From Candidatus Woesearchaeota archaeon (GTDB taxonomy: Archaea > Nanobdellota > Nanobdellia > Woesearchaeales > SM23-78): a stretch of DNA of 51,883 nucleotides. Below the pieces are notes generated by a model. That model did not search any database. It saw only the letters and a program-made list of their open reading frames with translations, and had not been told where the DNA came from. Position 1 is the first letter of the stretch; each line of letters opens with the position of its first letter. Made by a program: the position numbers and the translations under genes. The stretch is taken from assembly GCA_016932315.1 (NCBI GenBank), contig JAFGDD010000017.1, positions 1-51,883 of the forward strand, read 5' to 3'. Shown here piece by piece: positions 40,003 to 48,415 of this stretch.

Positions 40003-40605
40003 ATGGTTCGTCGTTTAGAAGAACGAGTTTATTACAACCAGTTTAATCCTGCCACTTACCGACGCATTCTGGCCGAGCTGGCGCGGTCAGCTGCAAGAAA
40101 GATGACTAACCTAAGAACAAAAACGCAGCGCAAAAACATAAAAGAAAGGCGAGAGACTGTGAACTTCAAAGGCATTGAAATCCCGAAAGAGCTGCTTGAA
40201 AGCATGCCACATACAATACTAGAAAAAGTTCTAGTTGGGATGAGCATCATCGTGGATGGAAGACTCTACAAGTGCGATATGCCTGGAGAGGTGAAAGATA
40301 ACTATCTCGAGATGAAAGGCACAAGGTTTCCTCTTGTTGAAATGGACAGGATAGCAAAACTCGAGGCATTAGATAATGAATTCAATCATGATAAAATTCT
40401 CGCATGGACATCATATTACTTTAGCCAATGCCAAACTGAAACGCTGGGAGAACAGATAATAATCAAAACACCACAGCTTGAAAAGACAATAAAAGAAACC
40501 AAAATGCTCGAATTCGTCATTGAAAAAGTATTCCCTTATTTTATGAGCAAGTCAATGATACAAGGCATGATCACCACAGAAGAAGTGATCAACAATGAAA
40601 AATGA
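40003..40605 (+). CDS. Hypothetical protein, 200 aa
   Basis: Basic N-terminus (about 1-55, ARKMTNLRTKTQRKNIKERR) followed by a mixed alpha/beta region (GMSIIVDGRLYKCDMPGEV) and a helical C-terminal half. No family recognised. It is preceded by a strong GAGGTAGGAGA ribosome site. The end overlaps the small acidic gene at 40595 by 11 bases and the glycosyltransferase follows, so three genes form one operon. Confidence 0.6.
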   Translation: MVRRLEERVYYNQFNPATYRRILAELARSAARKMTNLRTKTQRKNIKERRETVNFKGIEIPKELLESMPHTILEKVLVGMSIIVDGRLYKCDMPGEVKDNYLEMKGTRFPLVEMDRIAKLEALDNEFNHDKILAWTSYYFSQCQTETLGEQIIIKTPQLEKTIKETKMLEFVIEKVFPYFMSKSMIQGMITTEEVINNEK

Positions 40606-40753
40606 AATGATAGAAAATGCAGAAGATGATGAAATCCTTGAAGAAATAAGAAAGGGAGATGACAAAGAAGACTTCAAGAGCATACTTAACAAGAAAAAGG
40701 TAAGCAAATGGGAAATGGATGAAGCATTGATAGGCGAAACCGGCGAGGTCTAG
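40595..40753 (+). CDS. Small acidic protein, 52 aa
   Basis: MKNEMIENAEDDEILEEIRK and continuing to EALIGETGEV, very acidic and helical. It begins inside the end of the 200-aa gene and stops one base before the GTG start of the glycosyltransferase, the tight spacing of a translated operon gene. Function unknown; it may act as a partner of the flanking proteins. Confidence 0.6.
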   Translation: MKNEMIENAEDDEILEEIRKGDDKEDFKSILNKKKVSKWEMDEALIGETGEV

Positions 40754-40754
40754 T

Positions 40755-41507
40755 GTGACTCAAAAACATTCTAATTTTCAGGACCTTGATAGCTGCCTAA
40801 CCAAACAACCATATATTTCTGTTATTATACCAGCGCATAACGAGGAAAAGTATATCGCCAAGACCCTTGATTCTATTCTTAGCCAGGATTTTGATGATTA
40901 TGAAATAATCGTGGCTTGTGATGCCTGCACAGATAGAACTGCTAAAATTGCCAAGGCTTACCATGGCGCTACTGTGATAGAAGGCACGTTTGGCAACGCA
41001 GCTGCTGCCAGGAATGCTGGTGCAGCAATAGCCAAAGGACAAGTGTTCGCATTCATCGATGCAGACACTTATGCCATGCCTGACTATCTTAAAAAGGTAG
41101 CAGAGGCAGTTAGCCAAGGATTCACTCATGGCGGGGTAAAATACAAGGCAGAGAGCAAGAACCTTATCGGAAGATTCGAAAGGGCATCATTCAACAAGGA
41201 CATGGAAAAAACCCATACTTTCGGGGGCATTTGCTACATGACAAGAGCCTTGTTCCAAGCAGCAGAAGGATTTAACGAGAAACTCAACAAATGGGAAGAC
41301 AGCGCGATGAGCGAGGAATTAAGAGAAAAAGGAAAATACAAGTTCATCAAAGAAACATATGTCACACCATCGCAGAGAAAGCAAATGGCCCACACATACG
41401 GATTCTTAAAATCATTCGTCAACACACAAATTAACGGATCAAAATATTTATTTCTTAAACTAATCAAAGGCAAAAAGTATTTTTTTGGTAATAGATATAG
41501 AGATTAA
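40755..41507 (+). CDS. Family 2 glycosyltransferase
   Basis: YISVIIPAHNEEKYIAKTLD, then IIVACDACTDRTAKIA, NAAAARNAGAAIAKG and FIDADTY (the DxD-type metal motif) give a GT-A fold transferring sugar from a nucleotide sugar. Ends with a basic membrane-adjacent tail (LFLKLIKGKKYFFGNRYRD). The start is GTG, one base after the stop of the 52-aa gene. It is probably involved in cell-surface glycans. Length 250 aa. Confidence 0.85.
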   Translation: MTQKHSNFQDLDSCLTKQPYISVIIPAHNEEKYIAKTLDSILSQDFDDYEIIVACDACTDRTAKIAKAYHGATVIEGTFGNAAAARNAGAAIAKGQVFAFIDADTYAMPDYLKKVAEAVSQGFTHGGVKYKAESKNLIGRFERASFNKDMEKTHTFGGICYMTRALFQAAEGFNEKLNKWEDSAMSEELREKGKYKFIKETYVTPSQRKQMAHTYGFLKSFVNTQINGSKYLFLKLIKGKKYFFGNRYRD

Positions 41508-41549
41508 ATTTGCAAAACAAATAAAAAGGCATCTCATTCTCCATATTGC

Positions 41550-42299
41550 ATGAAGGAAATAGCCCGAGGCGCTGAATCTGTAATCTACGATGACAAAGAG
41601 ACGATAATAAAGGACAGGCTGAAGAAGAATTACCGCATTGCAGAGCTTGACGACGAACTTAGAAGGCAGAGGACGAAAAAAGAAGCCAGCCTTTTGCAGA
41701 AGGTCAAAATCCCACACCCCAAACTTATTCATTCTGATGACAAGCAAAAGATAGTCATGGAGAAGATTAAAGGCGAGAAGCTCAGGGAAGTTCTTGACCA
41801 GAAGCCAGAGCTTGCAAGAAGGGTTGGAGAGATTGTTGCTGAGCTTCACAACCAGAACATAATCCACGGAGACCTGACGACGAGCAATATGATTTTGCGG
41901 GAAAAGTCGCCAGTGCCAGCCCGAGGGGCGCAACCCCAGGCACAGCAAAAACTTTGTTTTTGCGTGCCAAAAAGGGACTTTTTGTCACAGCAGCCATCGT
42001 GCAAGTCATTCGCAAATGCTCATGACGTTGCACTAGCTGAAGGCTGCGGCAACTTTTCTAACGAGAATGAAAATAACGACATAGTATTCATCGACTTCGG
42101 CTTGAGCTTCCACTCTGAAAAGGTCGAGGACAAGGCTGTTGATATTCATTTGTTCAAGCAGGCTCTTAACAGCAAGCACTTCAAGGTTTATGATGAAGCA
42201 TTGAAAGCTTTCATGTTTGGCTATAAAAAAGTTAATAAACATGAACAAATAATGCAGAGGCTTAAAGAGGTTGAGCTCAGAGGGAGGTATAAGCACTGA
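41550..42299 (+). CDS. bud32: KEOPS kinase Bud32 with an in-frame repeat insertion
   Basis: RGAESVIY, K21 in IIKDR, E46, IIHGDLTTSN at 104-113 and IDFGLSF at 181-187 are Bud32 motifs. Bud32 is the ATPase/kinase of KEOPS, needed for tRNA t6A. The family length is about 195-200 aa; this one is 249. The excess is residues 118-170, encoded exactly by a hairpin element (41901-42058), between the catalytic loop and the DFG motif. Without it 196 residues remain. No stop interrupts the frame, so the protein may tolerate it as a surface loop. It is coupled (TGATG) to the downstream protease gene. Confidence 0.88.
   Translation: MKEIARGAESVIYDDKETIIKDRLKKNYRIAELDDELRRQRTKKEASLLQKVKIPHPKLIHSDDKQKIVMEKIKGEKLREVLDQKPELARRVGEIVAELHNQNIIHGDLTTSNMILREKSPVPARGAQPQAQQKLCFCVPKRDFLSQQPSCKSFANAHDVALAEGCGNFSNENENNDIVFIDFGLSFHSEKVEDKAVDIHLFKQALNSKHFKVYDEALKAFMFGYKKVNKHEQIMQRLKEVELRGRYKH
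41901..42058 (-). repeat. Family 1 element inserted in frame inside bud32
   Basis: GAAAAGTCGCC at 41901-41911 and GGCAACTTTTC at 42048-42058 form a terminal inverted repeat with one mismatch. The core CCCGAGGGGCGCAACCCC (41920-41937) is the reverse complement of the family-1 core, so the element is inverted relative to the copy at 1-118. Internal stems include GTGCC/GGCAC, GCAAAAA/TTTTTGC, and GCAGCC/GGCTGC enclosing GTGCAA/TTGCAC. It encodes bud32 residues 118-170 without stops. Confidence 0.8.
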
Positions 42300-44089
42300 T
42301 GAAAAAAATAATTCTTTTATTAATATCAATCCTTATCCTATGCTGCGCACTCACCAGCGCCAAGCAATACCATATCAGCTTGCTGACAGTTGGCGAGGTA
42401 GGCGACCAGATAATTGGAGGGACAGCTGATGCTTATCTCGACGTTAAACACGGCACCGGCAGGATTTTCCTTGACTCATTTCCTTTAACCAAGCTGGACA
42501 CCCAGATAAGCACGCGATATGCGAACGAGGTGGCTTGCGATTACCTGAACATGGATTGCTCCCGTTATGATTTCTTTTACACCATAAGGGCGGATTCCAC
42601 TGTTGTCGGCGGGCCAAGCGCCAGCGCACCGCTCACCATACTAACGATTGCCGCACTGAAAAACCTCAACTTAAGGAATGACACCATCATGACAGGAACG
42701 ATTAACTCTGGAGGCAGCATTGGACCTGTAGGCGGCATTATAAAAAAAGCCATGGCTGCTAAAAAAGAAGGCTTTAAGCGCGTATTAATCCCTGTTTTTG
42801 CGATTAACACAGAAGAAGAGCTTAATGATACTGATACGATTAACGCGATAAATATCACTAACAAAACCAGCAGAAAAGATTCCGACCTCACACTTAAGGA
42901 TATCAATCTGAGCATCGACATCATCCAGATAAGAAGCATTGAGGATGCGCTGCCCTATTTCACAGACAAGCCTGTCAAGCAGCTTGAAGGAGAGATTATT
43001 GTGCCTGATGAGTACACAAAGATCATGAGCGAAGTAGCTGATGCGTTGTGCACCAGAGCTTTCAGCCTCAAGGAAAGAGTCCGGCTTGATGAAGGCGAAA
43101 TCAACAAGTCCAATGCATTCATGGTAAACATCAACAAGAGCTTGGCAGATGAGGATTATTATTCTGCTGCCAGCTACTGCTTCAGCCTCGGATTGCTCAT
43201 GCGAAAAGCCAACATGCGCGAAATAGAGGAGAAAAATCCAAGCCAGCTCAAAAAGATTTACCGAGCAACCAGCATTGCAGTGAATGATTTTGACAACAAG
43301 CTTGAGAGCATCAACCTCACCACTCTTTCAGAGCTTGAAACATATATTATTGTAAAGGAGCGCCTGCTCGAAGCAGAGGAAAGCCTTGTCAACATAGAAA
43401 ATAATATTTCCAGCGACGAACTAGCCTATGCGGTTGAGCGCTACTTCAGTGCAGTTTACTGGTCAAGCTTCTTCAAGTTCAGGGGAGAAAAGATGCAGCT
43501 CGACAAGGAATACCTGAAAGAAGCCTGCTACAAGAAGCTGTCAGAAGCAGATGAGCGCCTCAACTATGCAGGCCTTTACATTCCCATAGAATTGCAGAGC
43601 GCAAAAACAACAGTCAACCAAGCATATGCATTTGCTCTTTCTGAAAACTATAAGATGTGCCTTTTCAAGGCGAGCTTTGCCAAGGCAGAGTCTAATCTCT
43701 TGCTATCCAGCCTTTCAATAGAAACAAATGAAGTGAATTCGCTGGTTGATGAAAAGCTGAGAGCAGCCAAGAAAGTGATTGTGAAAGAGCAGAATAAAGG
43801 GTTCTTCCCGATTATGGGCTACAGCTATTATGAGTACGCAAATGCGCTGAAAGATAACAACGACGCAGTGTCAGGGCTAATCTTTTCAGAATACGCCTTG
43901 GAGCTGAGCAACATAGAAATTTATTTCCCTAAAAAAGAAGGCTTTAGGCTTCCAAACATTAATTATGGGTTAATAGCGATAATCGCAGGAGTCTTCTTGT
44001 TCGGCATAACCATAGGAATGAGCATAGCTGTCAAGACAATCAAGAAAGCAGGGAAAAGCGCTGGTAAGAAGAATAAGAAAAAACAATAG
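42299..44089 (+). CDS. Membrane-anchored Lon-like serine protease (COG1750), 596 aa
   Basis: Signal peptide or anchor at 1-21, then an S16 Lon-type protease domain: GGPSASAPLT with nucleophile S107, and GGIIKKAMAAKKEG with catalytic K150. The middle (about 240-540) is helical, and one membrane segment (about 565-585, IAIIAGVFLFGITIGMSIAV) sits before a basic tail. No AAA+ domain is present. It is a secreted or periplasm-facing protease with a cytoplasmic tail. It shares a TGATG junction with bud32, though the functional link is unclear. Confidence 0.83.
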   Translation: MKKIILLLISILILCCALTSAKQYHISLLTVGEVGDQIIGGTADAYLDVKHGTGRIFLDSFPLTKLDTQISTRYANEVACDYLNMDCSRYDFFYTIRADSTVVGGPSASAPLTILTIAALKNLNLRNDTIMTGTINSGGSIGPVGGIIKKAMAAKKEGFKRVLIPVFAINTEEELNDTDTINAINITNKTSRKDSDLTLKDINLSIDIIQIRSIEDALPYFTDKPVKQLEGEIIVPDEYTKIMSEVADALCTRAFSLKERVRLDEGEINKSNAFMVNINKSLADEDYYSAASYCFSLGLLMRKANMREIEEKNPSQLKKIYRATSIAVNDFDNKLESINLTTLSELETYIIVKERLLEAEESLVNIENNISSDELAYAVERYFSAVYWSSFFKFRGEKMQLDKEYLKEACYKKLSEADERLNYAGLYIPIELQSAKTTVNQAYAFALSENYKMCLFKASFAKAESNLLLSSLSIETNEVNSLVDEKLRAAKKVIVKEQNKGFFPIMGYSYYEYANALKDNNDAVSGLIFSEYALELSNIEIYFPKKEGFRLPNINYGLIAIIAGVFLFGITIGMSIAVKTIKKAGKSAGKKNKKKQ

Positions 44090-44233
44090 TTAGCCCCCGC
44101 CCGGCTTGAGGCGCTATAAATATTTCAGTTAAAGTCAAACTAACAGAATACAAACCCAAAATATAAACTATAAACAAGATAATTTTAGGCGCTGCGCAGC
44201 CGACAAAAAAAATCCTGAATCTTCTTCAGTTCT

Positions 44234-45772
44234 TCATCTTCTGCCGACAGAATAATTGGGGGCTTCGCGCAGGATTTCTACGTCGTGAGGATGAGATTCT
44301 GACTGCCCTGCATTCGTCAATCTTATGAAGTCAGCCTTGGCTCTTAATTCTTCGATGTCAGCTGCTCCGACATAGCCCATGCCTCGCTTTAATCCGCCGA
44401 CGTACTGCTTGACAACAAGCCCTAATGCTCCCTTGTAAGGCGTTAATGCCTCTACTCCTTCTGGTATGAGCTCGCTCTTGCCAGTCTCTGTCTGCCCGTA
44501 TCTTTCACGCGCAGCCTTGCTCTTCTCCATTGCTCCCAATGAACCCATGCCTCTAAATTCTTTCCACGAACGCCCATCCTTGAAAACTACGTCACCCGGT
44601 GCCTCGTCAGTACCTGCCAACAGGCTGCCCATCATTACAGAACTTGCACCCGCCCCAATTGCCAGTGTTATATCGCCTGAGAATCTTAATCCGCCATCTG
44701 CGCATATCGGCACATCATATTTATCACCTATTTTTGAGCATTCATAAACCGCGCTAACCTGTGGCTTGCCAATGCCTGCAATAATTCTTGTCGTGCATAT
44801 TGCTCCTGGCCCTTGGCCTACTTTGACGCCGTCAGCGCCTGCAAGCATGAGCCTTTCTGCGGATTCTGCCTCAGACACATTTCCTACCACCACATCAAGT
44901 TTTGGGTAAAGCTTCTTGATTTTTTTAAGCGTCTCAATGACTTTTTCAGAATCTCCGTGCGCAGTATCAATAACAACTACATCAACGTGCTCTGCTGCCA
45001 ATTTCTTGAGGCGCTCGAATGCATCTTCACCGACACCTATGGCTGCTCCCACAACAAGTTTTCCTTTCTTATCAAGATTATAGCCTGCTGCCTTGCCTGA
45101 TTTTATGTTCTTCAAATCCTTGAAAGAATACAGCCCTACAAGCATTCCCTTGTCATCAACTAATGGCAGGTGCTTCTTCTTCATCTTCTTCATCAATAAA
45201 TATGCGTGGTCAAGCGACGTCCCTTGTTTTGCTATCCTGAGCTCAGTCGTCATGGCTTGTTTTACTTTAATCAAGCCAAGAGAATCTTCTTCCCAGAATC
45301 CGAAATCATTGCCAGTGAGGATTCCTACAAGCCTTCCTTTGTCGTCCATAACAGGAAAGCTGTCAAAAGGGTACTGGCGCTTCTCCTTCCTGTAAAGTAT
45401 ATCTTTTAAAGTATCATCTTCACGAACGCATATCGGCTTCTCTATCAACCCTGTCAATCCATTCAGGTGGTTCTTGACCCTTGCAACATGATAAGCCTGC
45501 TCTTCAGGAGTAAGATTCCTATGGATTATTCCTAAACCGCCAAGCTTTGCCAGTTCAATGGCCAGCTTGTACTCTGTCACAGTATCCATGGCTGCGCTTA
45601 CTATCGGTATTTTCAGCATCACATTCCTTGAGAACCTTGTTGCTGTCGACACCTTGTCAGGCACAACCCTTGAGCGCCCTGTCTTTAACCTGACATCGTC
45701 ATAGGTCAATGCAATGCACAGCTCTCGCATCTTGTTGAAGAAATCGTCCTTGGGCAAAGCCTTTTTTGGCAT
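44234..45772 (-). CDS. guaB: Inosine-5'-monophosphate dehydrogenase
   Basis: ALTYDDVRL, a CBS-domain pair (about 95-225), [11 protein letters not shown], the catalytic-Cys loop GPGAICTTR and [11 protein letters not shown]-type phosphate site, then GMGSLGAM. It oxidises IMP to XMP with NAD, the committed step to GMP. A GTG-started frame opens at 45781, but GAGGTG is spaced for the ATG at 45772 (512 aa). The length matches the CBS-containing form. Confidence 0.96.
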   Translation of the reverse strand: MPKKALPKDDFFNKMRELCIALTYDDVRLKTGRSRVVPDKVSTATRFSRNVMLKIPIVSAAMDTVTEYKLAIELAKLGGLGIIHRNLTPEEQAYHVARVKNHLNGLTGLIEKPICVREDDTLKDILYRKEKRQYPFDSFPVMDDKGRLVGILTGNDFGFWEEDSLGLIKVKQAMTTELRIAKQGTSLDHAYLLMKKMKKKHLPLVDDKGMLVGLYSFKDLKNIKSGKAAGYNLDKKGKLVVGAAIGVGEDAFERLKKLAAEHVDVVVIDTAHGDSEKVIETLKKIKKLYPKLDVVVGNVSEAESAERLMLAGADGVKVGQGPGAICTTRIIAGIGKPQVSAVYECSKIGDKYDVPICADGGLRFSGDITLAIGAGASSVMMGSLLAGTDEAPGDVVFKDGRSWKEFRGMGSLGAMEKSKAARERYGQTETGKSELIPEGVEALTPYKGALGLVVKQYVGGLKRGMGYVGAADIEELRAKADFIRLTNAGQSESHPHDVEILREAPNYSVGRR

Positions 45773-45883
45773 GATGCACACCTCGCCACACTTTTAACCA
45801 GAAAAGCAGGGGTTTTATATAAAGGTTTGCAATAGCTAATGGTTAGAATTAGATAATACAAGATTCTGGTTTCTTACCGCTTA

Positions 45884-46084
45884 TTAATGCTTATCATCCT
45901 TCGGGAGATATTGCTCTGCAATGGCTTTTGCTTTAGAGCCATCTGGGTCGTATTCGTTCGCTCTCCGGGCAAGTTGTTCTATGCTTATTGGCGCGATGTC
46001 ATGCGCATTCCTGATTTCATCTCTGATTAATTCAGCTATTGACCCGTACTTAACCTTTGGCTCATAATTAACCTTATTATTCAT
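45884..46084 (-). CDS. Hypothetical small protein, 66 aa
   Basis: Short helical protein (SIAELIRDEIRNAHDIAPIS then QLARRANEYDPDG). It could be a small DNA- or protein-binding domain; not recognised. On the minus strand TATA-like AATTAAATATACC is about 30 bases upstream, so a leaderless start. No neighbour in the same transcript. Confidence 0.55.
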   Translation of the reverse strand: MNNKVNYEPKVKYGSIAELIRDEIRNAHDIAPISIEQLARRANEYDPDGSKAKAIAEQYLPKDDKH

Positions 46085-46393
46085 GTTAAGAGGAATTAAT
46101 TATGGTATATTTAATTTTTTTTATTTTGTTATTTTAATCAGGAATATGAATTCGAGTGGAGCCAGTGAACCCAAAGAAGACCTCAGTACGAGGTCTTCCC
46201 GGGAAAAAGAGGTGAGTGTAAGCAAAAGGCAGTTTTTCAGTATAGATTTTCCTCTTTGTTTTTAGACGAAAAAACACCCTTTTCTTTTTCTTCACTCCAG
46301 GATAGAGAAACTATTATATAAATCTTTCGTTGGATAACCACTACGAAATGGAGACAAAAAAGGTTTATATATTGGTAAGCCGGGGAATGATAA
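46085..46393. other. Intergenic region with perfect hairpin and divergent promoters
   Basis: It holds a 9-pair stem GAAGACCTC/GAGGTCTTC with 5-base loop at 46176-46198, the shared promoter/operator block at 46317-46351 whose TATA reads to the left, and the TATA-like GTTTATATATTG (46363-46374) of the JAMM-like gene. A short transcript running leftwards through the hairpin is possible. Open frames through it are not convincing. Confidence 0.5.
46317..46351. promoter_or_regulatory. Shared promoter/operator block, copy 3
   Basis: On the minus strand CGAAAGATTTATA (46317-46329). On the right, after 8 bases, CCACT-ACGA-AATGG (46338-46351), a less perfect version of the palindrome in the other two blocks. 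The palindrome lies 12 bases before the TATA box of the JAMM-like gene. Confidence 0.55.
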
Positions 46394-46978
46394 ATGGAAG
46401 ACAAACCTTACCTGAGAGTCTGCGAGTCATACCTTGAGAAATCAAAGAAATTCTTCGCAGAAAAAAGCAGGCGCGCCTTTGAAATAAGCGCGTTGGCCAT
46501 AGGAACCGAGAATGACGGATGCGTAACACTAACCGACTTAATGTCCCCGAAGGAAGAAAGAATACTTTGCGTCGGACCAGAACTGTTCTACTTCATGAAT
46601 GCACAAAAGCAAAGCTATTATGATTTAATATCCACCTATAATCGTTCATCACTTACATCGAGCTATGTAAACAGGATAAACGGGTGTATAAAAGGAAGAG
46701 AGCACAACCATCCGGGGAGAAGGGGCATGCCCACAATAGGGGATGTTGTTGGAATAAGCGAACTGCTATACCGCTTAAACCCCCAGCACAGCTATTTTAT
46801 TGAAATAATACACGTCAAAGGGGCGCTTAAAGTCTTCTATTACCAAACCCTAGATTTGCAATACATATTCAAGAAAAGGCGCACAGACGGAATAAATCAA
46901 CGAGCACTGGAAAACTGGCTACAGCAAAATCACGAAAGAATGTTAATCAAAGAATTTGAAATTATAAAAGGCAAGTAA
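46394..46978 (+). CDS. JAMM/MPN-like metalloprotease candidate, 194 aa
   Basis: HNHP at 104-107 and D117 give H-x-H-x7-T-x2-D, the JAMM spacing with Thr in place of the usual Ser. E30 in FEISALAIG could be the catalytic Glu. JAMM proteins cleave isopeptide bonds, such as ubiquitin-like SAMP conjugates. The Thr substitution and modest similarity leave open a binding-only domain. TATA-like GTTTATATATTG is about 25 bases upstream, so leaderless. It sits beside the shared block of the proteasome-like gene. Confidence 0.55.
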   Translation: MEDKPYLRVCESYLEKSKKFFAEKSRRAFEISALAIGTENDGCVTLTDLMSPKEERILCVGPELFYFMNAQKQSYYDLISTYNRSSLTSSYVNRINGCIKGREHNHPGRRGMPTIGDVVGISELLYRLNPQHSYFIEIIHVKGALKVFYYQTLDLQYIFKKRRTDGINQRALENWLQQNHERMLIKEFEIIKGK

Positions 46979-47049
46979 TCCGAAACTCCCGCAAATTCTC
47001 CGAAAAATCATAATAGCAATTTATTAATAGGGAAGCCAATTACCCGCTT

Positions 47050-48039
47050 ATGGACATGAAAAAGCTCATTGCAACGCTGGGAATAATTGCGCTCATATCA
47101 TCTATTAGCTTAACGCAAACTTCCTGCTGGAACAAGTATATTGCTAAAAGCGTCTCGAGCATACCGCAGGAGAACGGCACAATAGCAGTCTTGTTCTCAA
47201 AAACAGATGATTGCGAAGCAAGGCTTGAGCAAATGCTTAGCCAGTCTTCAGGAATAGAGGCTGCTCTCTACGACCTGGACGTGGATCAGACTATTGATAT
47301 TTTGAAAAAAAAGAATGCTGACGTGCTGATTGATGAAGACAATTACTTCGGCTACGGCACAAAAATCAGCGGCACAGGACTAATGCACAACAAGTTTTGG
47401 ATACTAAAGAATATCGCTGGGATTGATTACATTATTACTGGCTCTGTTAATCCAACTTTTAATGATTTCAACAGGAACGACAACAACATGGTCGTCATAA
47501 GCTCAAAATACCTTGAGCAGAACTATGAAGCAGAGTTCAATGAGCTCAAAAAGAATGAAAAAGACAAGCCCACTGTTTATCAGAAGATAATATTCAACAA
47601 CCGCCTGATAGAAAACTATTTCTGCCCAGATGATAATTGCGAGGACAAAGCTCTTATTGCGCTCAAGAACGCCACCAAAAGCATTTACTTCATGACTTTC
47701 AGCTTCACATCAGACCCACTAGGCGACTACATCATATCAAGGAAAGACAGGCTGGATGTCAAAGGAGTATTTGACGAGAGCCAGGTCAACAGCCAGAAGC
47801 AGTACACAGAATACTACAAGATGCTTAATAATGGAATGAATGTAATGCTTGACGGCAACAAGTACAAGCTGCACCACAAAGTTTTCATAGTCGACAACCA
47901 GACCGTAATTACAGGCAGCTACAACCCGACGAGCGCAGGCACAGCAAAGAATGATGAGAACATCCTGATAATACACGACCCTGGCATTGCAGCAGAGTAC
48001 CAAAAGGAGTTTGAGCGTGTTTGGAACCTGACAAAGTAA
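47050..48039 (+). CDS. Secreted phospholipase-D-like nuclease
   Basis: Signal peptide or lipoprotein-like N-terminus (residues 1-26, ending in TSCW). Two PLD repeats follow: LMHNKFWIL (H113, K115) with SVNPT, and LHHKVFIVD (H275, K277, D282) with SYNPT. The first lacks the expected Asp (it is K120), while the second is complete. PLD proteins hydrolyse phosphodiester bonds in DNA, RNA or lipid. The export signal suggests use outside the cell, for nutrient DNA scavenging or host interaction (inference). Leaderless, with TATA-like ATTTATTAATAG upstream. Confidence 0.82.
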   Translation: MDMKKLIATLGIIALISSISLTQTSCWNKYIAKSVSSIPQENGTIAVLFSKTDDCEARLEQMLSQSSGIEAALYDLDVDQTIDILKKKNADVLIDEDNYFGYGTKISGTGLMHNKFWILKNIAGIDYIITGSVNPTFNDFNRNDNNMVVISSKYLEQNYEAEFNELKKNEKDKPTVYQKIIFNNRLIENYFCPDDNCEDKALIALKNATKSIYFMTFSFTSDPLGDYIISRKDRLDVKGVFDESQVNSQKQYTEYYKMLNNGMNVMLDGNKYKLHHKVFIVDNQTVITGSYNPTSAGTAKNDENILIIHDPGIAAEYQKEFERVWNLTK

Positions 48040-48075
48040 GATTTATATATTTCAACACTCTACACTAGTTTACAC

Positions 48076-48378
48076 ATGAAGAATTTACACGTGAAAAAAT
48101 CAGGCATAGATCCTGCTATTGAGAAGCTTCTAGCAGAAGTAAGGCTGGTAGAAGAGGCTAGAAAGGATGAGCTTCTGGAAAGCAGGATCCGCATGAGCCG
48201 AGCAGAGCTGGCAGCTCTTTCATTCCTGCAAAACAACGGACCATCAAGTCTTGAAGACATAATCCCTTATGCTCCAAAAATCATAGACTATGTTCTAGAG
48301 AGCCTAAAGGCAAAAGGATTAATTGATGAAGAAGATGGCTATTGGAAGGTAAAAAGAAAGAAATATTATTCTCGATAA
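48076..48378 (+). CDS. Small winged-helix-like protein, 100 aa
   Basis: N-terminal helical part (about 10-45), then MSRAELAALSFLQNNGPSSL, IIDYVLESLKAKGLI and a wing-like YWKVKRKKYY, a MarR-like winged helix with basic C-terminus. The start at 48076 has TATA-like ATTTATATATT about 25-30 bases upstream. Target unknown; it stands alone between the PLD gene and a convergent ferredoxin-like gene. Confidence 0.62.
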   Translation: MKNLHVKKSGIDPAIEKLLAEVRLVEEARKDELLESRIRMSRAELAALSFLQNNGPSSLEDIIPYAPKIIDYVLESLKAKGLIDEEDGYWKVKRKKYYSR

Positions 48379-48415
48379 TTACCAGAATTTCTTTATTTTT
48401 ATATGTTCTCACATC

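Noticed and set aside
41782-42033. Minus-strand frame across the bud32 insertion, as a gene carried by the element
   Set aside because: No start signal; it extends beyond the element into bud32 coding sequence and has no family features.
46083-46265. 60-codon plus-strand frame in the gap before the JAMM-like gene
   Set aside because: It crosses the perfect hairpin, has no clear ribosome site and begins in the promoter of the 66-aa gene.
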